From Schistocephalus solidus (lineage: Eukaryota > Platyhelminthes > Cestoda > Diphyllobothriidea > Diphyllobothriidae), in assembly GCA_017591395.1 (NCBI GenBank), contig WEDG01000399.1, positions 62,001 to 126,000 of the forward strand: a stretch of DNA of 64,000 nt, given 5' to 3'. A program made the position numbers and the translations under genes. Below the pieces are notes generated by a model, which was not told the DNA's origin, searched no databases, and saw only the letters and a list, made by a program, of their open reading frames with translations. Shown piece by piece: positions 24,546-35,972 of the stretch. The first letter of the stretch is position 1. The number at the start of each line of letters is the position of its first letter.

Positions 24546-24623
24546 GAAGGCAAATGAGCGGAAGATTCAATTAATTGATTCAATAATTTGAACCAATTAA
24601 TGTCTGTGGACTGATTGTTTCAG

Positions 24624-24860
24624 TGCAAAGACTCGATTAAATTCGGTCTTCTTGTTGCTCGAAAATTAGATCATGAACGAATTTCGATCAAAGGTCACGC
24701 CAGTTCCATAGACATGAAAATATTTAGCAGGTGGAAGAGCATTAACCGCATTCAAAGTGTTTCAGCATTGCTTGCCTTATGCCACTTTTTAAAGAGGAAT
24801 TTCTTAGACATGCTAACTACTGAATTGTTAGCCGAAATTCTAGAATATGATTTCGATTAA
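24624..24860 (+). CDS. Candidate terminal exon, unknown protein
   Basis: Acceptor GATTGTTTCAG/TGC opens 78 codons to TAA (CKDSIKFGLLVARKLDHERI at the start, LLAEILEYDFD at the end). The composition is protein-like and helix-rich, with two cysteines. A related copy at 53,485-53,680 matches at nucleotide level for about 490 bp but has a frameshift and early stop after ALCHFLK. No upstream leader exon was found. Family unknown. Confidence 0.4.
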   Translation, partial: CKDSIKFGLLVARKLDHERISIKGHASSIDMKIFSRWKSINRIQSVSALLALCHFLKRNFLDMLTTELLAEILEYDFD

Positions 24861-25300
24861 AAAAGCTAACTCAAGTAGACTTGTAACATTGGTTAACGTA
24901 CAGGCTTATTCCATTTTTAGTAGAGTCAATTAAGTTGAACGTATTTCGCATTAATTATCCATAACCTGAAAAATGTAAAAATATTTAATAAACAACTTAA
25001 ATAGAATAACAAGTAAGTGGTATTATTTTCTAGCAATTCGAATCTTTTTTAGAGGCCTGGGTGTGTTGGCGAATTAAAGTTACAATTTAGATATTTTTTA
25101 AGCCCGGAACATGTCCACTTATAAGGCATTGTGTCTGTTGAATTGTGCTTGCAGCCAATGGACCTATTTCCATGAATCACATTTTTGGTGTCATATATTC
25201 GATAGAATGCAATTTTGATTAAACCAACTATGTTGGTAAAACCGGTTAATATATCGGCACAAGGATGCATCAACACGAGCTGGCTGTGGGATACAGATAT

Positions 25301-25543
25301 TTATTTCCTCAGAAGGCACCTACGCATCCTCACCAATGCACAGTTTTGACTTCGAGTAAGTGAGAATCTTGGACAATTCAAACCAGTATATTTCGCGGCT
25401 ACTGCACTCAACCGCCGGATTGAGCAATTGGCATTTTTGATAGTTATATAATGATTTTCAAATCCCAGCTTTGTTTTGCTGTGTAAAAATGAGTGCATCC
25501 GCTTGTAGTGGTTGTTTTTCCATAAATCTTTCACAACGTTTTC
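25301..25543 (-). CDS. Candidate terminal exon, unknown basic protein
   Basis: On the minus strand the acceptor TTGGTTCCCACAG is followed by 80 open codons to a stop at 25,301. The frame begins ENVVKDLWKNNHYKRMHSFL and ends ALVRMRRCLLRK. It is rich in Lys, Arg and Asn with four cysteines, of a kind with the small secreted proteins nearby. No leader exon or paralogue was found in the window. Unknown function. Confidence 0.35.
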   Translation of the reverse strand, partial: ENVVKDLWKNNHYKRMHSFLHSKTKLGFENHYITIKNANCSIRRLSAVAAKYTGLNCPRFSLTRSQNCALVRMRRCLLRK

Positions 25544-25559
25544 CTGTGGGAACCAAATC

Positions 25560-26214
25560 ATTAAACTCTTATGTTCACAGCATTTCTAAATGACGTTCTT
25601 CATATCAAAAGCATTTCCTTAGGTGGATTATTTTATTAAAGCCACTTGTGCTGGTTTCTCTCAGCTGTGAAATATGCCTTATTAAAATATCGTCAGTTTC
25701 TGCGTTTCTGTTAATGGCAAATCGGTGAATTGTAATGAAAAGCAATTCAATTGAATACAATTGACAATATTTGACATGTGACCAATTTTAAATGTCCTTC
25801 CAGAATTCTCGCGGCGCATAGCTCACGCTATGAGAAGCTACATTAAATTCGTGAAAGCCAACTAAGTTTCTGGTTTATTCCTTTTTTTGAATTGCCGAAA
25901 TATTATGGGTACTGGTCCGACAGCGCTTTTAATCAACACGCAAAGAGATCACCATTTTGCAACATCATACATCCTTTACATTTATTTTTTTTACTTATCG
26001 GACACCTAAAATGCGAGCATACAATTTCACACGAGACGAAAGTTAACGTTTTTAGACATTTAGTCCAAGTACCATACCTATACGGGATTGTTAGTCTTCA
26101 ATGGCTATATTTTTAATTACTTTGCTTTATGCACAGTCAAGTATAAAATTAGGTTGTTTTTTTATTGCGGATTAACTGTACAATTTGCACCGTTGCTAAA
26201 AACGTTCCATCATC
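25560..26214. other. No gene recognised
   Basis: A+T-rich. A plus frame at 25,892-26,116 shows no splice signals or copies. The part after about 26,080 is already related to the left arm. Confidence 0.3.
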
Positions 26215-26439
26215 AAATAAAAATGTCCTTTTATTTCCAGAAGTACTTCAACATATCTGTAAACAACGTGCGAGTTTGTGACAATAAAGGCATTTAAAAG
26301 GATTCCATGGTGACGCTCTACACAATTTAGCCTTTTTGAAATGTTTTGTTGTCACTTCTTGTGCGAAATCAGAAGTATTATAATAAAAAAACGCCCATGG
26401 GGAAGTACCACACGGCCAAGAAACCTGCGATTTTTGTGA

Positions 26440-26447
26440 TATAAAAG
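26440..26447 (+). promoter_or_regulatory. TATA box of the right cysteine-rich gene
   Basis: TATAAAAG followed by GGG, 31 bp upstream of the ATG at 26,471. The same element lies at the same distance in the inverted paralogue. Confidence 0.6.
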
Positions 26448-26470
26448 GGGATTTCCTATCGTCCATTAAG

Positions 26471-27737
26471 ATGGATAACTTTTTTAAATACAACGTGCAA
26501 TTGGTTTTGTGTATGCTCATTCTTGCGTATGTAAAACCAGACGAGTATTGTGAGAAACCGGGGTTTGATGTGTTAACAGCGGACTGCAAGTGGGAGACCC
26601 TTATCTTACCATACATCAATTGCAAACGCTTATGCAGATGTAAAGGTTATGAGTTGCTGGCTTACAATAACCAGAAGGTATGTCAGTCTGTCATTTACTT
26701 ACCGCAGTTTATATGAACCTTCTACGTAAAAAAATATTTTTCACATCCATTCTCGGTGCATATGTGTCACACTTTATATTCGAATTTTTGAATCGAAATC
26801 ACTATTTGTCACTTGAAATCAATCATTTTGCTGATAAATTCGGATAATATTTTCTGTTATCAGATGTTTTTTTTCTTTGGGACACGTCAGTAAATTTGAA
26901 TTTTCTGTCGACGCAGAAGTCGCATACCAATCAGAGGTTCGTCATTTGCAAAGCTGTCGTTTTGAAAGTACAGAAAGCTGCTGCTACGGGATTTTCTTGT
27001 TGTTCCCTAGGTCGCACAGTTCATTCTGCATGGACATTCGAAAATTTTAAACTTTATAAAGGCAAACATGTTAGAACTATCCGTTTATATTTTTGTAGTA
27101 ACGACAATTTTCAAATGAGGTTGCAAAGTAAAGAACGCGGTTTAAACGCTTAAATGGTAATTCTTGTTCTATCCAAATGCTTCATTATAAAATCCCTTAC
27201 TAATGAAATTAAACCGAATATTGCAACATGTACGTATGTGCCTGTGTTTGCATTGTATTGTGAGTTTATTTTCTGATAAATGGAGTATTCTTGGAAAGAT
27301 CAAAAAAGGTGATTCTGTTAAGCGACACGGACATCTTTAAATTTGATACACATAATTATCAGTACAGCCCAAATTGAATGCACACAATGCCAACAATGCC
27401 ATTAAAAAATTATTTTGTTCTTTTTCAGGAATCGTGTTTTATATGCACTAAAGTTCTTGCTTTGGAAGTCCACTTCATTGATGCGTCTGCATTTACCTCG
27501 TATGGACGCTGTAAATATTGTAAGCATTCAAAATTTTACAATAAACTTAGCAATAACATTTGAAAATATAAAGCTGTCTGTATACTTGCATATGTAACAG
27601 TAGTTTTGACCTCCATATTTACCTGCAGATCCCGAGTTTCACAGAATATACAAATCATTTAATCTATTGAATGGGAACGCCACGGGCGTTTCCCAAATAT
27701 GTTTTTTTCAGGTATTATGCCAGAAACCAAGCAATAA
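26471..27737 (+). CDS. Secreted cysteine-rich protein, three exons, intact
   Basis: Exons: 26,471-26,677 (phase 0, AAG/GTATGT), 27,429-27,519 (TTTTTCAG/GAA to ATT/GTAAGC) and 27,712-27,737 (TTTTTTTCAG/GTATT), giving about 107 residues. The signal peptide contains VQLVLCMLILAY. Mature cysteines fall at residues 27, 39, 51, 55, 57, 72, 75, 97 and 100 (pattern C-x3-C-x-C ... C-x2-C ... C-x2-C). The short exon 3 encodes CIMPETKQ. A second in-phase donor (CGCT/GTAAAT at 27,511) would drop three residues. AATAAA overlaps the stop. No transmembrane segment beyond the leader, so probably exported. The paralogue at 17,973-19,049 has an identical residue 21-69 segment but a divergent exon 2. The pattern loosely recalls single-domain VWC-type proteins; I do not assign a family. 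Confidence 0.6.
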
Positions 27738-27738
27738 A
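27733..27738 (+). terminator. Polyadenylation signal overlapping the stop codon
   Basis: AATAAA shares bases with the TAA stop (27,735-27,737) of the cysteine-rich gene. A further AAATAAAG context follows. In the left copy the region reads GATGAATTAAG, without the signal. Confidence 0.4.
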
Positions 27739-28810
27739 TAAAGTAGTGGAACTTCATGCCAGAGGGCAGGGTATGTTCCTCATTGTAAAAAATAAAATAA
27801 CAGTAAAATCAGACATAAAATATACTTTCAGTTTAATGTTTTTGTTAACTGCGCTTATTAGCGTATTTAGAATTGATTAATATATCCATTTCGAGACATA
27901 ATGCAAACCAATACGGTCAGTGTTTTTCTTACTTAATTGAAAAAACCTCCACTTGGTGCAATGTTTGCTTGACAGCTTCTGTATCACGCACTTTTCCTTA
28001 TTATGTTTTTTTTTATTTGGTGAATGTGTAAGATTCCATGTATTTTGTGATATGAAACTCTATGTGAACGTTAATAAATGAATGTGATGTGGTTTGCTTA
28101 GCTTTTTTCTCGCTGTACTGGGACCTTCCTAGCGTTGGGATAACTTGCACAGGTTTTTGTCCTCTATAGACTTCCATTTTGGAAGGCACTTTACCCACGA
28201 TATTATGATGCAGGAAGATAGGTAGGAAAAATACATTTTGTTAACGATTAATGGAATTATGCGATATGTTTAATTTATGGATAATTGTATTAAATATACA
28301 ATTATGAGCTTTAGGCATTACATGACTTTATTTTTCCAATGCTATTTTTGTCAGGGCCTTTTTTCCACAATACGTCTGAAGTGCGCGATTAGGAAAGGGA
28401 AGCGTCTACCAAATGTCTCTTCAGAAAGTATAAATTTGTTTATTAAGTCTAACTTATCAGGAAAGTGTAAGTAAAGATATGCAAATATTTTCAGGAGGCA
28501 ATTTATAATTAAATTATTAAATGCATACTTTTCAATTGGAGAGGAATTCATTTAATACAAAGTAGAAGCAAGATCGATTATGAACATGTGTAAATAATCT
28601 TTTAAAGTAAATTTGGAATTCATGTTAATATTTGGAATTGGTGCCTTCTCTTGACTTTAACTCTGATAGTTAACGTTTCTTTGTTAGTTTGTGATTTAAC
28701 GGGCACATGATATTGCCCTTGAAATAACATCACCTGCATGTTTGCAGCAAAAATATCAAAAGTATTAAAGTTTAATAAAATAGAATTCTCCATAAGAGTA
28801 TGTCATTCTG

Positions 28811-29194
28811 ATGTTATTAAGAAAAGTAATTTTCGCACTTTGGTACTACTTAAATTAAATAACGGTGAGCACAAGAAATAGTTTAACTGTGGTCGACAGG
28901 CACTCACCAATCTCGTCACTGAATTCCGTCATCGCGCGGTCCCTTGTGGCTAACCACCGGATACTGTGTGCAGCCACCCAACAGCTGTCAGTAGTAAATA
29001 CAGAAAGAAGTTACCAAAAAAGGGACGGTTATTATGTTCTCAGTTTTGTTACGATAGGTGGTGATTATGGTAACATTAAGAGGGAATTGGAAGAAATCGC
29101 ACTATGTTACCCCCTAAAAACAGTTATATTCGTTGTTTTGGAAGAAAAAGACTGCGTTTACAGCAGTTTACAAAACTATTTAAAGAAGTCTTGA
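28811..29194 (+). CDS. Candidate leader frame and terminal exon of a small protein
   Basis: The terminal exon is 28,992-29,194 (acceptor GCTGTCAG). From phase 1 it reads VNTERSYQKRDGYYVLSF, then GGDYGNIKRELEEIALCY and CVYSSLQNYLKKS, then stop. It is moderately charged with two cysteines. About 180 bp upstream an ATG at 28,811 opens MLLRKVIFALWYYLN, which looks like a signal peptide but stops at TAA before the donor-like ACG/GTGAGC. The left arm preserves relics of both parts (16,285-16,493, and the leader near 16,650), both broken. Either the right copy is also dead or the true first exon lies elsewhere. Confidence 0.35.
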
Positions 29195-31332
29195 CTGATA
29201 AATCACAAAATCTCAAAATCTTCATCATCAGCCAGCACCGCACTTGTATGATTTCTGGATTGCTAGTTGATAGATGTGGATAAATTCAAGAAAATTGGGA
29301 ACCTTTCTTTCGCACATTTGTCCACAAATTTATTCGTTTTGATGCTGATCATTATAAATGTTCATGCCTTTTGTCGTCGTTTTTGATTGCTTACTGCTCC
29401 TTATTTAACATTTGAGTAGATCGTGCGGTCATTCTACTTGAAAAGAATGATCTCGGATCATTTAGCCGGTAAACGAGGGTTGTAGAAGGCAATTATGTGG
29501 CTGCAAATATAATAACGTACAGAGCTACCCAAAAAGCTTGTGGGAAAGTTGGACGCATAATGTTACCTTTTCGTAAATCCAGTTAGAGGCTATGCAACAG
29601 GCACATCTTATTTTACTACTGGCAGCCTGTTGGAAATTCACTAAATATTACGCCATTATTTCACTAACAGAAATCAGGCAAAATATTCATATCACATTTC
29701 ATTTAAATTGTCTTATTTTCTCCTAGTAAACTAGTATATTCTTAGGGAATTTAAAATCAGTTATACATTGGATTATACTAAAACATAACAAATATTATGA
29801 TTTTAAAGATACTGCGTGGTTCGCTTAAGTTCCTCTGTAACTTGGACTTAAATTACCACAAATGGAATTTAAATTAGTCCCTTCTGGTTTAATATGGTCT
29901 TTGGCCATAAAACGAGAAATATATTTTGCTAATTGAATGGCTGTTAACACATTTGATTAAAAAAATAACACTCTTCTATCGAATACATTCCATTTTCTAT
30001 ATTTTTAAAGCAGGACAATGTTTTGGTCGGAATTGTCGAAAGGAAGCCGCAAAATATTTAGTCCAATGGCATTCCTGCGAATTCAGGTACCGGCTTTCGT
30101 GCAAAATTTCCTTTTAATCGGAGTAAGGTATCTCACTATTCTAGTCAATTTTGAGAGATAATGTTACAGGGCGATTTACGGATTTTAATGCAGACATGAA
30201 TCCACCCGAAAAAGGCTTGATTTAATTTTCATGCAATTCAGCTGTAAAGAAGTTTGATCAGGCTTTCCTAGAGGCAAACCTGCATTTTCGTAGGGTCAAA
30301 AGTGAGACGTAAAATTATTTTTAAAAAAAAACCATAAAATCCCTGTCAAGTAGAGAATTTAAATTGGTTTACGTCGAAAAAATCCACCTTAGAACTCCTA
30401 TGATAATAAACTCGATTATGAGAGTTCATTAAAGCCGGTTGAAAGAAAAAAAATCGAAGATGCATATATTGTCACACTTTTGGGGTCTCACAAACACCGG
30501 CTGCTCAGTGCGCACTATCAATTACTTCATGGGTGCAAAAGCAATTCAAAACACAATTTTGAAAGTTTACTCTCCCGATAGGTTTTATTTCTGCAAACGC
30601 ACTCAATAAAATTCCTTACCTACCTTATAACACATTGGTCAAATACATGTTATTACCTTGTTAATCCTCGCAAGGATGTTTAATAAGCAGTCGTTAAAGT
30701 TGTTGTTGGCGAATGAATTTGCATATTATTATTATTCAACCGAACCTAATTCTCAAATTTGTATTTTTTAATTGGACACATATTCGGTAATTTCTAAAGC
30801 TGACCTTTCCTGATCAATTTTACAATTCGGCAGTGCCAAACAACGATGTTCCCTCTGTTGCGAAGATCACGGGAAGCGCAGGAATTTGAAGTGCATGTAC
30901 ATAATTTAACGGCGATATAAGATCCCACATAGAAAAGGCCTCAGAATGAGGCACCGAGCGAAATAGATAAATAAGCTCCATTTTGACAGTAGCATTCCAC
31001 ATTTAAAGCTGCAATTTGGTCAGCTCACCGTGCATAGAGGATAAATGGGGAGATCGCAGGTAAAGCCAACAGTCTTGCGGGAAGCATGTTCGGTAGAGCA
31101 TGATGCCTAGGAAAAGCAAACGAAAAAGTAAGAGGTATTTACAACCCAGTTATTGACTATAAATGGGCTTAGTGAAAACAGCGTGATTTAAGCTGAAAAA
31201 TATAAATGGTATCACATGGACGCAGGACAAGGTAATCGGCCTCAGAGATAGGTGTTAGCGAAAGCAAATCTAAACCAGCGTCAAACAGGGTTTAATGTGA
31301 ACGCAAATGGCTGTAGAACGAATTATAAACGC

Positions 31333-31404
31333 ATGAAAGTTACGTCAATGTTCTCAGTGTGTCTGGCAATTGTGTTTGCACTGATATTAATAATTATAAA
31401 GTAG
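31333..31404 (+). other. Signal-peptide-like frame
   Basis: The ATG at 31,333 opens 23 codons beginning MKVTSMFSVCLAIVFALILI, strongly hydrophobic, and ends AAG TAG; ATAAA/GTAGAG could be a weak donor. Homologous sequence near 33,390 and 33,810 keeps the CLVFVFAL reading but lacks the start codon. Probably a leader-exon relic. Confidence 0.35.
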
Positions 31405-31992
31405 AGAGAGCAGCAACTCTGGCATTTGGAAACCCAAAATAAATCATATACGAACGAATCATGCTCAAACTGAGTCAGATTACGATTAATTTTTTAAAAC
31501 ATCTGATACATTGCCTTAAAAAAGAACATTTCTCAGAGTGCAATTCTCTACCAAATAAAAACAAGCGAGAATATTTTACACATTTCTTCTAAAAAGAAAT
31601 TTGAATTTTTTGGGTCCGCAAAAATAAATGGCAAAATTACACTACTTAAATAGTCATTTTTACAGTTTTGACTGCAAATGTACAACACTAAGATCGTTTA
31701 AATGCCCAAATCCTTTTGCGACTGAAATATTTCAAGACTATGCTGTAGAATACATTAAATCAAAATTATAGTAAAGTCATCTTCTCGAAAAGAAAAGGCA
31801 TTTCAGAGTTGTTTTCAAATAGTTCCTGATAAAGAAAATCTACTGCACTTCAAAAGGACTTTAAGTAGACGCGACGGGCAGCTAAGGTATTTTTAAAGGA
31901 ATTTTCTTTACTGTTACCAGTTCGATTAAGACTTGAATACGCACAATTAAAAAGGATTTAAAATATTCCCCATCGAAACCGGCACGACCACA

Positions 31993-32066
31993 AAGCTCCT
32001 GGCGCAGAGGGTAAGAACGTTCGACTTGTGATCAACAGGTTGTGAGTTCAAGCCTCGGGTACTGCA
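31993..32066 (+). ncRNA. tRNA-derived SINE head, degenerate
   Basis: TGGCGCAGAGGG (32,000-32,011) fits a pol III A box and GAGTTCAAGCC (32,044-32,054) a B box at normal spacing. A TTCAAGC loop with a four-pair stem and a TTGTGAT loop resembling a tRNA anticodon loop are present. The acceptor ends do not pair well, so this is not a functional tRNA. It lies in the extra part of the right arm. Confidence 0.45.
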
Positions 32067-34129
32067 ACACCTGTTGTTAAGTTTGGCTGATTGATGACGG
32101 CTTATAAGCCAGAAATGGTCATTACAGTTTCCCTTGCCATTGTTGGTCATGTTTTTCGGTATATTTTTCGATATTTTCATTCAAACGGGGATTCATTTCG
32201 TTCAATGTATAAGACAAAAGCAAAGTTGTTGGAGCAAGCAAAAAATACGTGCGAACGTCAGACGTTGATGTGAAAGTACTGTTCATATACTCCTGAAGTA
32301 AAGGAAAATTAAGGAATGAAAGAAAAGGGCTTGGAATGAAAATAATCGCAAAAAGTTACTGGTAACAGAGGGCACACCGTGAAGTTGACGAGGTTTTTAG
32401 TTCACACCTATCCAGTTTAAATTGTGATAAGATTTGAAAGTAGTTAACATCTTCAAACTGAGGGAAAACACACATGCGAGTATAAATTAAAGAATATGAT
32501 GTTATCATTGATCATGGATTCGAATAAATATGCTTAAATGTATAATGAACAATAGTAAATTGGAACAAGGCTCAATCAGTCCACAAGGCCATGTTCTGAT
32601 TTTCAACCAGGATAGAATCACCACCTTACTGCATATAACACAGCTAAATCAAAATATTACACAAGTGCAAAAGGCATAATTAAAAAGAAAATAGAATAAT
32701 CGCAGGTAGAGCCCAAAATCTAAGCGGACCTGTGTTTGGTAGATCATGATGCCTAGGAAAAGCAAACGAAAAGAAGGACTATTTGCAACCAAGTTGCCGA
32801 CTATAAAAGGGCTTAGTGCAACCTGCAGGATATAAGCTGGGAAATGAAAATGATATCACATGGTCGCAGGACAAGGAAATTGACCTTCCACATCAGAGAG
32901 AAAGAGAGAGCTACGCTTTATTTTGAAATTAAAATTCCCAAACTTTCAGCAAAAAAATAGTCTCTATTTACCGTGAATAATGTTGTGCACGCAAACCCTA
33001 GAACACCGGAAATTATCAAACGAATGGCTGAAGAATGCATATTTTGACATCATGAGAATCACCCTTGAATCCGCCTCAAAATATCGACGAAATTGTGCTT
33101 CTTTCCAAACAATGCCAGCAATGAGAGCTGAGGATCTTATTTTTGTTGTTCGAATAAAACAAATATAGTTAAAATTTGGTGTACATTTGGTGAAATAGGA
33201 AAACTGAGATAATAAAAGAGGATTCACATGCAAATGGACAGCAGAAAAGATGGTGGCTCAATTTCAAAGCCCACCGAAAGCGAAAGAAAATCTAAACCGG
33301 CGCGAAACAAGGTTTTTCTGCGAATTCCTTTGGCTAAAGAACGAATGTTAAACGAAAGAAGATTTAATATATAATTTCAGTGGGTTAAGTTATTGGGTTT
33401 GCACTGAACGAACCTCTCTCATGGGTACAATGTAGGGTACCTTATTGGCATTTCTGTCTTTTTATATGTAAGATATCCTGCTTTGTATTATTAGGTAAAC
33501 CATGATCAGATCACCACGTTACTGCCATTAACACAGCTACCTCAAAATATTACACAAATCTCAAAGAAAATAAAAAAAAATTAACTGGAATTATTGTAGG
33601 TAAAGCCTAAAGTCTAACCGGAACTGTGTTTAATATAGCATAATGCCTAGGATAAGCAAACGAAAAAGAATGGATATTTACAACGCAGTTACGACTATAA
33701 ATGGGATAAGTGGATCCAGCGTGATATAAGCTAGCAAATGGAAAGGCTATCACATGTGCGCAGGGCGGCTAAAGAACGAATGTTGAACGCAAGAACATTA
33801 ACAAAAATTTATCAGTGTCTGGTTTTCGTGTTTGCGCTGAATGAACATTTGTCATGGGTACAATAAGAGTGACATTTTTGGCATGTCTGTCTCTAAACGT
33901 AAGATGTCCTGCCAGAAATGGCTTACCGGAAGACTGGTATATTGCTAGAATTATATTGAAAACCTAGATGCATGGGGCAGAATTATTTCTCAAGCGTAAG
34001 ATCAAAGGGAGGGGAGATAAAAACGTCATCTGGAAGTCGAACAACGAATAGATTGACTGTTTTGGAATGTCATTGTATTATCATTTCAATAAAATGGCTA
34101 AAAAAACATAATTAGCAGAAGCTTGTTTT

Positions 34130-34160
34130 TAAAGTATGTGGTTTAAAATCAGTATAGCTT
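34130..34160. other. Empty insertion site for LINE-A
   Basis: Reverse complement reads GATTTTAAACCACATACTTTAAA, joining exactly the two flanks that border LINE-A at 8,031 and 11,853. Confidence 0.8.
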
Positions 34161-35972
34161 TTTGAGCAAAAAAGGAACAATAGCAGTAGAACAATATTCT
34201 ATGGGTTGGCGATTGCTGACCCGCATTGAGTCACTAGATTGCATGGTTGAGATGTGGGTTCGGAAAGTTAGCTGCGGAGGCAATACATATATTTAAAACA
34301 ATTAAGTAAAAAAAAGCTTACACATAAAAATAAAATAAAACTTTGACGTCAGAGTAACACCAAGCACCCGAAAAGAAGAATATACGTTCTTCAAATTCGA
34401 ACGGCAAAAAAGAGAAATGTTAACGATTGATGAGCAGTCCTCTATGCAACTAAAGATTAATTATATGCGCAGTTCACTAGGATATTAATTACTAGCAGTT
34501 AAAAGGTGGCTCTTAAAAAAAGTGAAAAAATAATGTTAGGGAGACTTCATTTGCTACCAACATACCACATCGTGAGGTCCAGAGGATACATAAAGAAAAC
34601 GCATTTCATTTCCTCATACAAAATGTCCAGGTGTCACCAGACAACTTTAGTTGTGAGTGTCGGTCAGAATTTGAAAACTGATAGCCATATTAACAGTGGT
34701 AAATAAGTTGTCATAGTCATTGCATTATTAATGGTCCTCTTCTGAATTTCTTCGATGGAGGTTATTGCCTGTTACTGCACTGCCGCGTGCGATATCTCCA
34801 GGTCCTGTCGTGTCAAAAGTATGTCGCAAATATTTCCTTCTGCAAAAAAAGGTACTTTTTAATGTTAATCATTCCCATGAGGGCCAATTATCGCCTTTCC
34901 ATTTAGTTAAGCCTATAAATCCCAGACGAAGGCAAAACGTTTATAAGAGCAATCATTTTGAGTAAACGAGAAGATGACCCAAATCGTTACATAATAATGA
35001 CGTTGAATCTGGCAGGTGCAAACTTCCGGGTACAAAATCTAAATTCAGCCTTCCAATGGTACAACTTTTAAATCCCTTTGAAATTGAACTAACTGTACGC
35101 CAATGAGTTCACTGTTATAATACTTCAGTGTATCTTAGTGCATGAGACAATAAATGTGAAGCTGTTTTAATGTAATAAGGTCAATTTATGTGGTTGTACT
35201 AAGTCAAAAGGAGAGAATTTCAGACACAGTTAAAAAATGCACAATCTTGAGGTGTGCACTAACTTATAAAATTATGATTTTGTCTACCTGCAGGAAACAC
35301 ATTCGCTGACCGTGTGAAATACAAAAAAACATCAAAAGCCCATATATTGACGCACTCAAATTAGACTTTGAAGGCGGTCAAAGTTACTTTTTGAAAATAC
35401 TTAATTTTTATATTGTCTGTTTGCCTATTTATTTCATGTCGCAATCTGCTGGGTGAGTTCTTCCCCGAAGTGTTCTTAAAATTTTTATGAGCATATTTAT
35501 TTGAATAAACAATTGGCCTGTTCTACAAAAGAATATCATGCATAGTCCTGCCCATTTGCAAGTCTTGTTTACCGATTTAAGTACTGTAGTAATTTAATGT
35601 GAAACGCATTGATTTTGAACCGTTTTACTGCCAACTTTGTTTAGGTGAACTTTAGAATTAAAAATTCCGAAAAGGCTCCCAGTAGCTTTAATTCTGAAAT
35701 CTTAACGACACTGAAGTTCCAACCTAAACATTATATTGTTTCGGAGGGGAAACACGATGGAGACGGCAAGCATATTGACACAGCGTTTAAAATATAATTT
35801 CAAAAGGTTGCCAAGCTAATTTTGGTTAAAGTATGAGAGATTTAAAGATTGTAGCAAGGCACGCATATTTTCAATATTGACGCTCCTTCCCCTGACGGGC
35901 AACCAGTCAGGCAGAGAGAACATGATCGGTCACCCGCTAAGAATTGCTTTACGAGGTGGACATCGTGGCTCG

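Larger units (their letters stand above)
31046..33770 (+). repeat. Three-copy repeat of about 200 bp in the right-arm expansion
   Basis: Copies at about 31,046-31,245, 32,698-32,890 and 33,590-33,770 share GCAGGTAAAGCC, ATGCCTAGGAAAAGCAAACGAAAA, GACTATAAATGGG, GTATCACATG and GCAGGACAAGG-type sequence. They are followed at variable distance by CGAATGTTAAACG-type sequence and the leader-exon block. The left arm has a single equivalent of the leader block. Confidence 0.75.

Noticed and set aside
24394..24591. 65-codon plus frame
   Set aside because: It falls in a 115-bp tandem duplication with indels; the repeated part is not kept in the same frame.
28865..29194. Single-exon gene starting at the ATG at 28,865
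   Set aside because: Similarity to the left arm is best from the acceptor at 28,991 onward, and the first 43 codons have no leader character.
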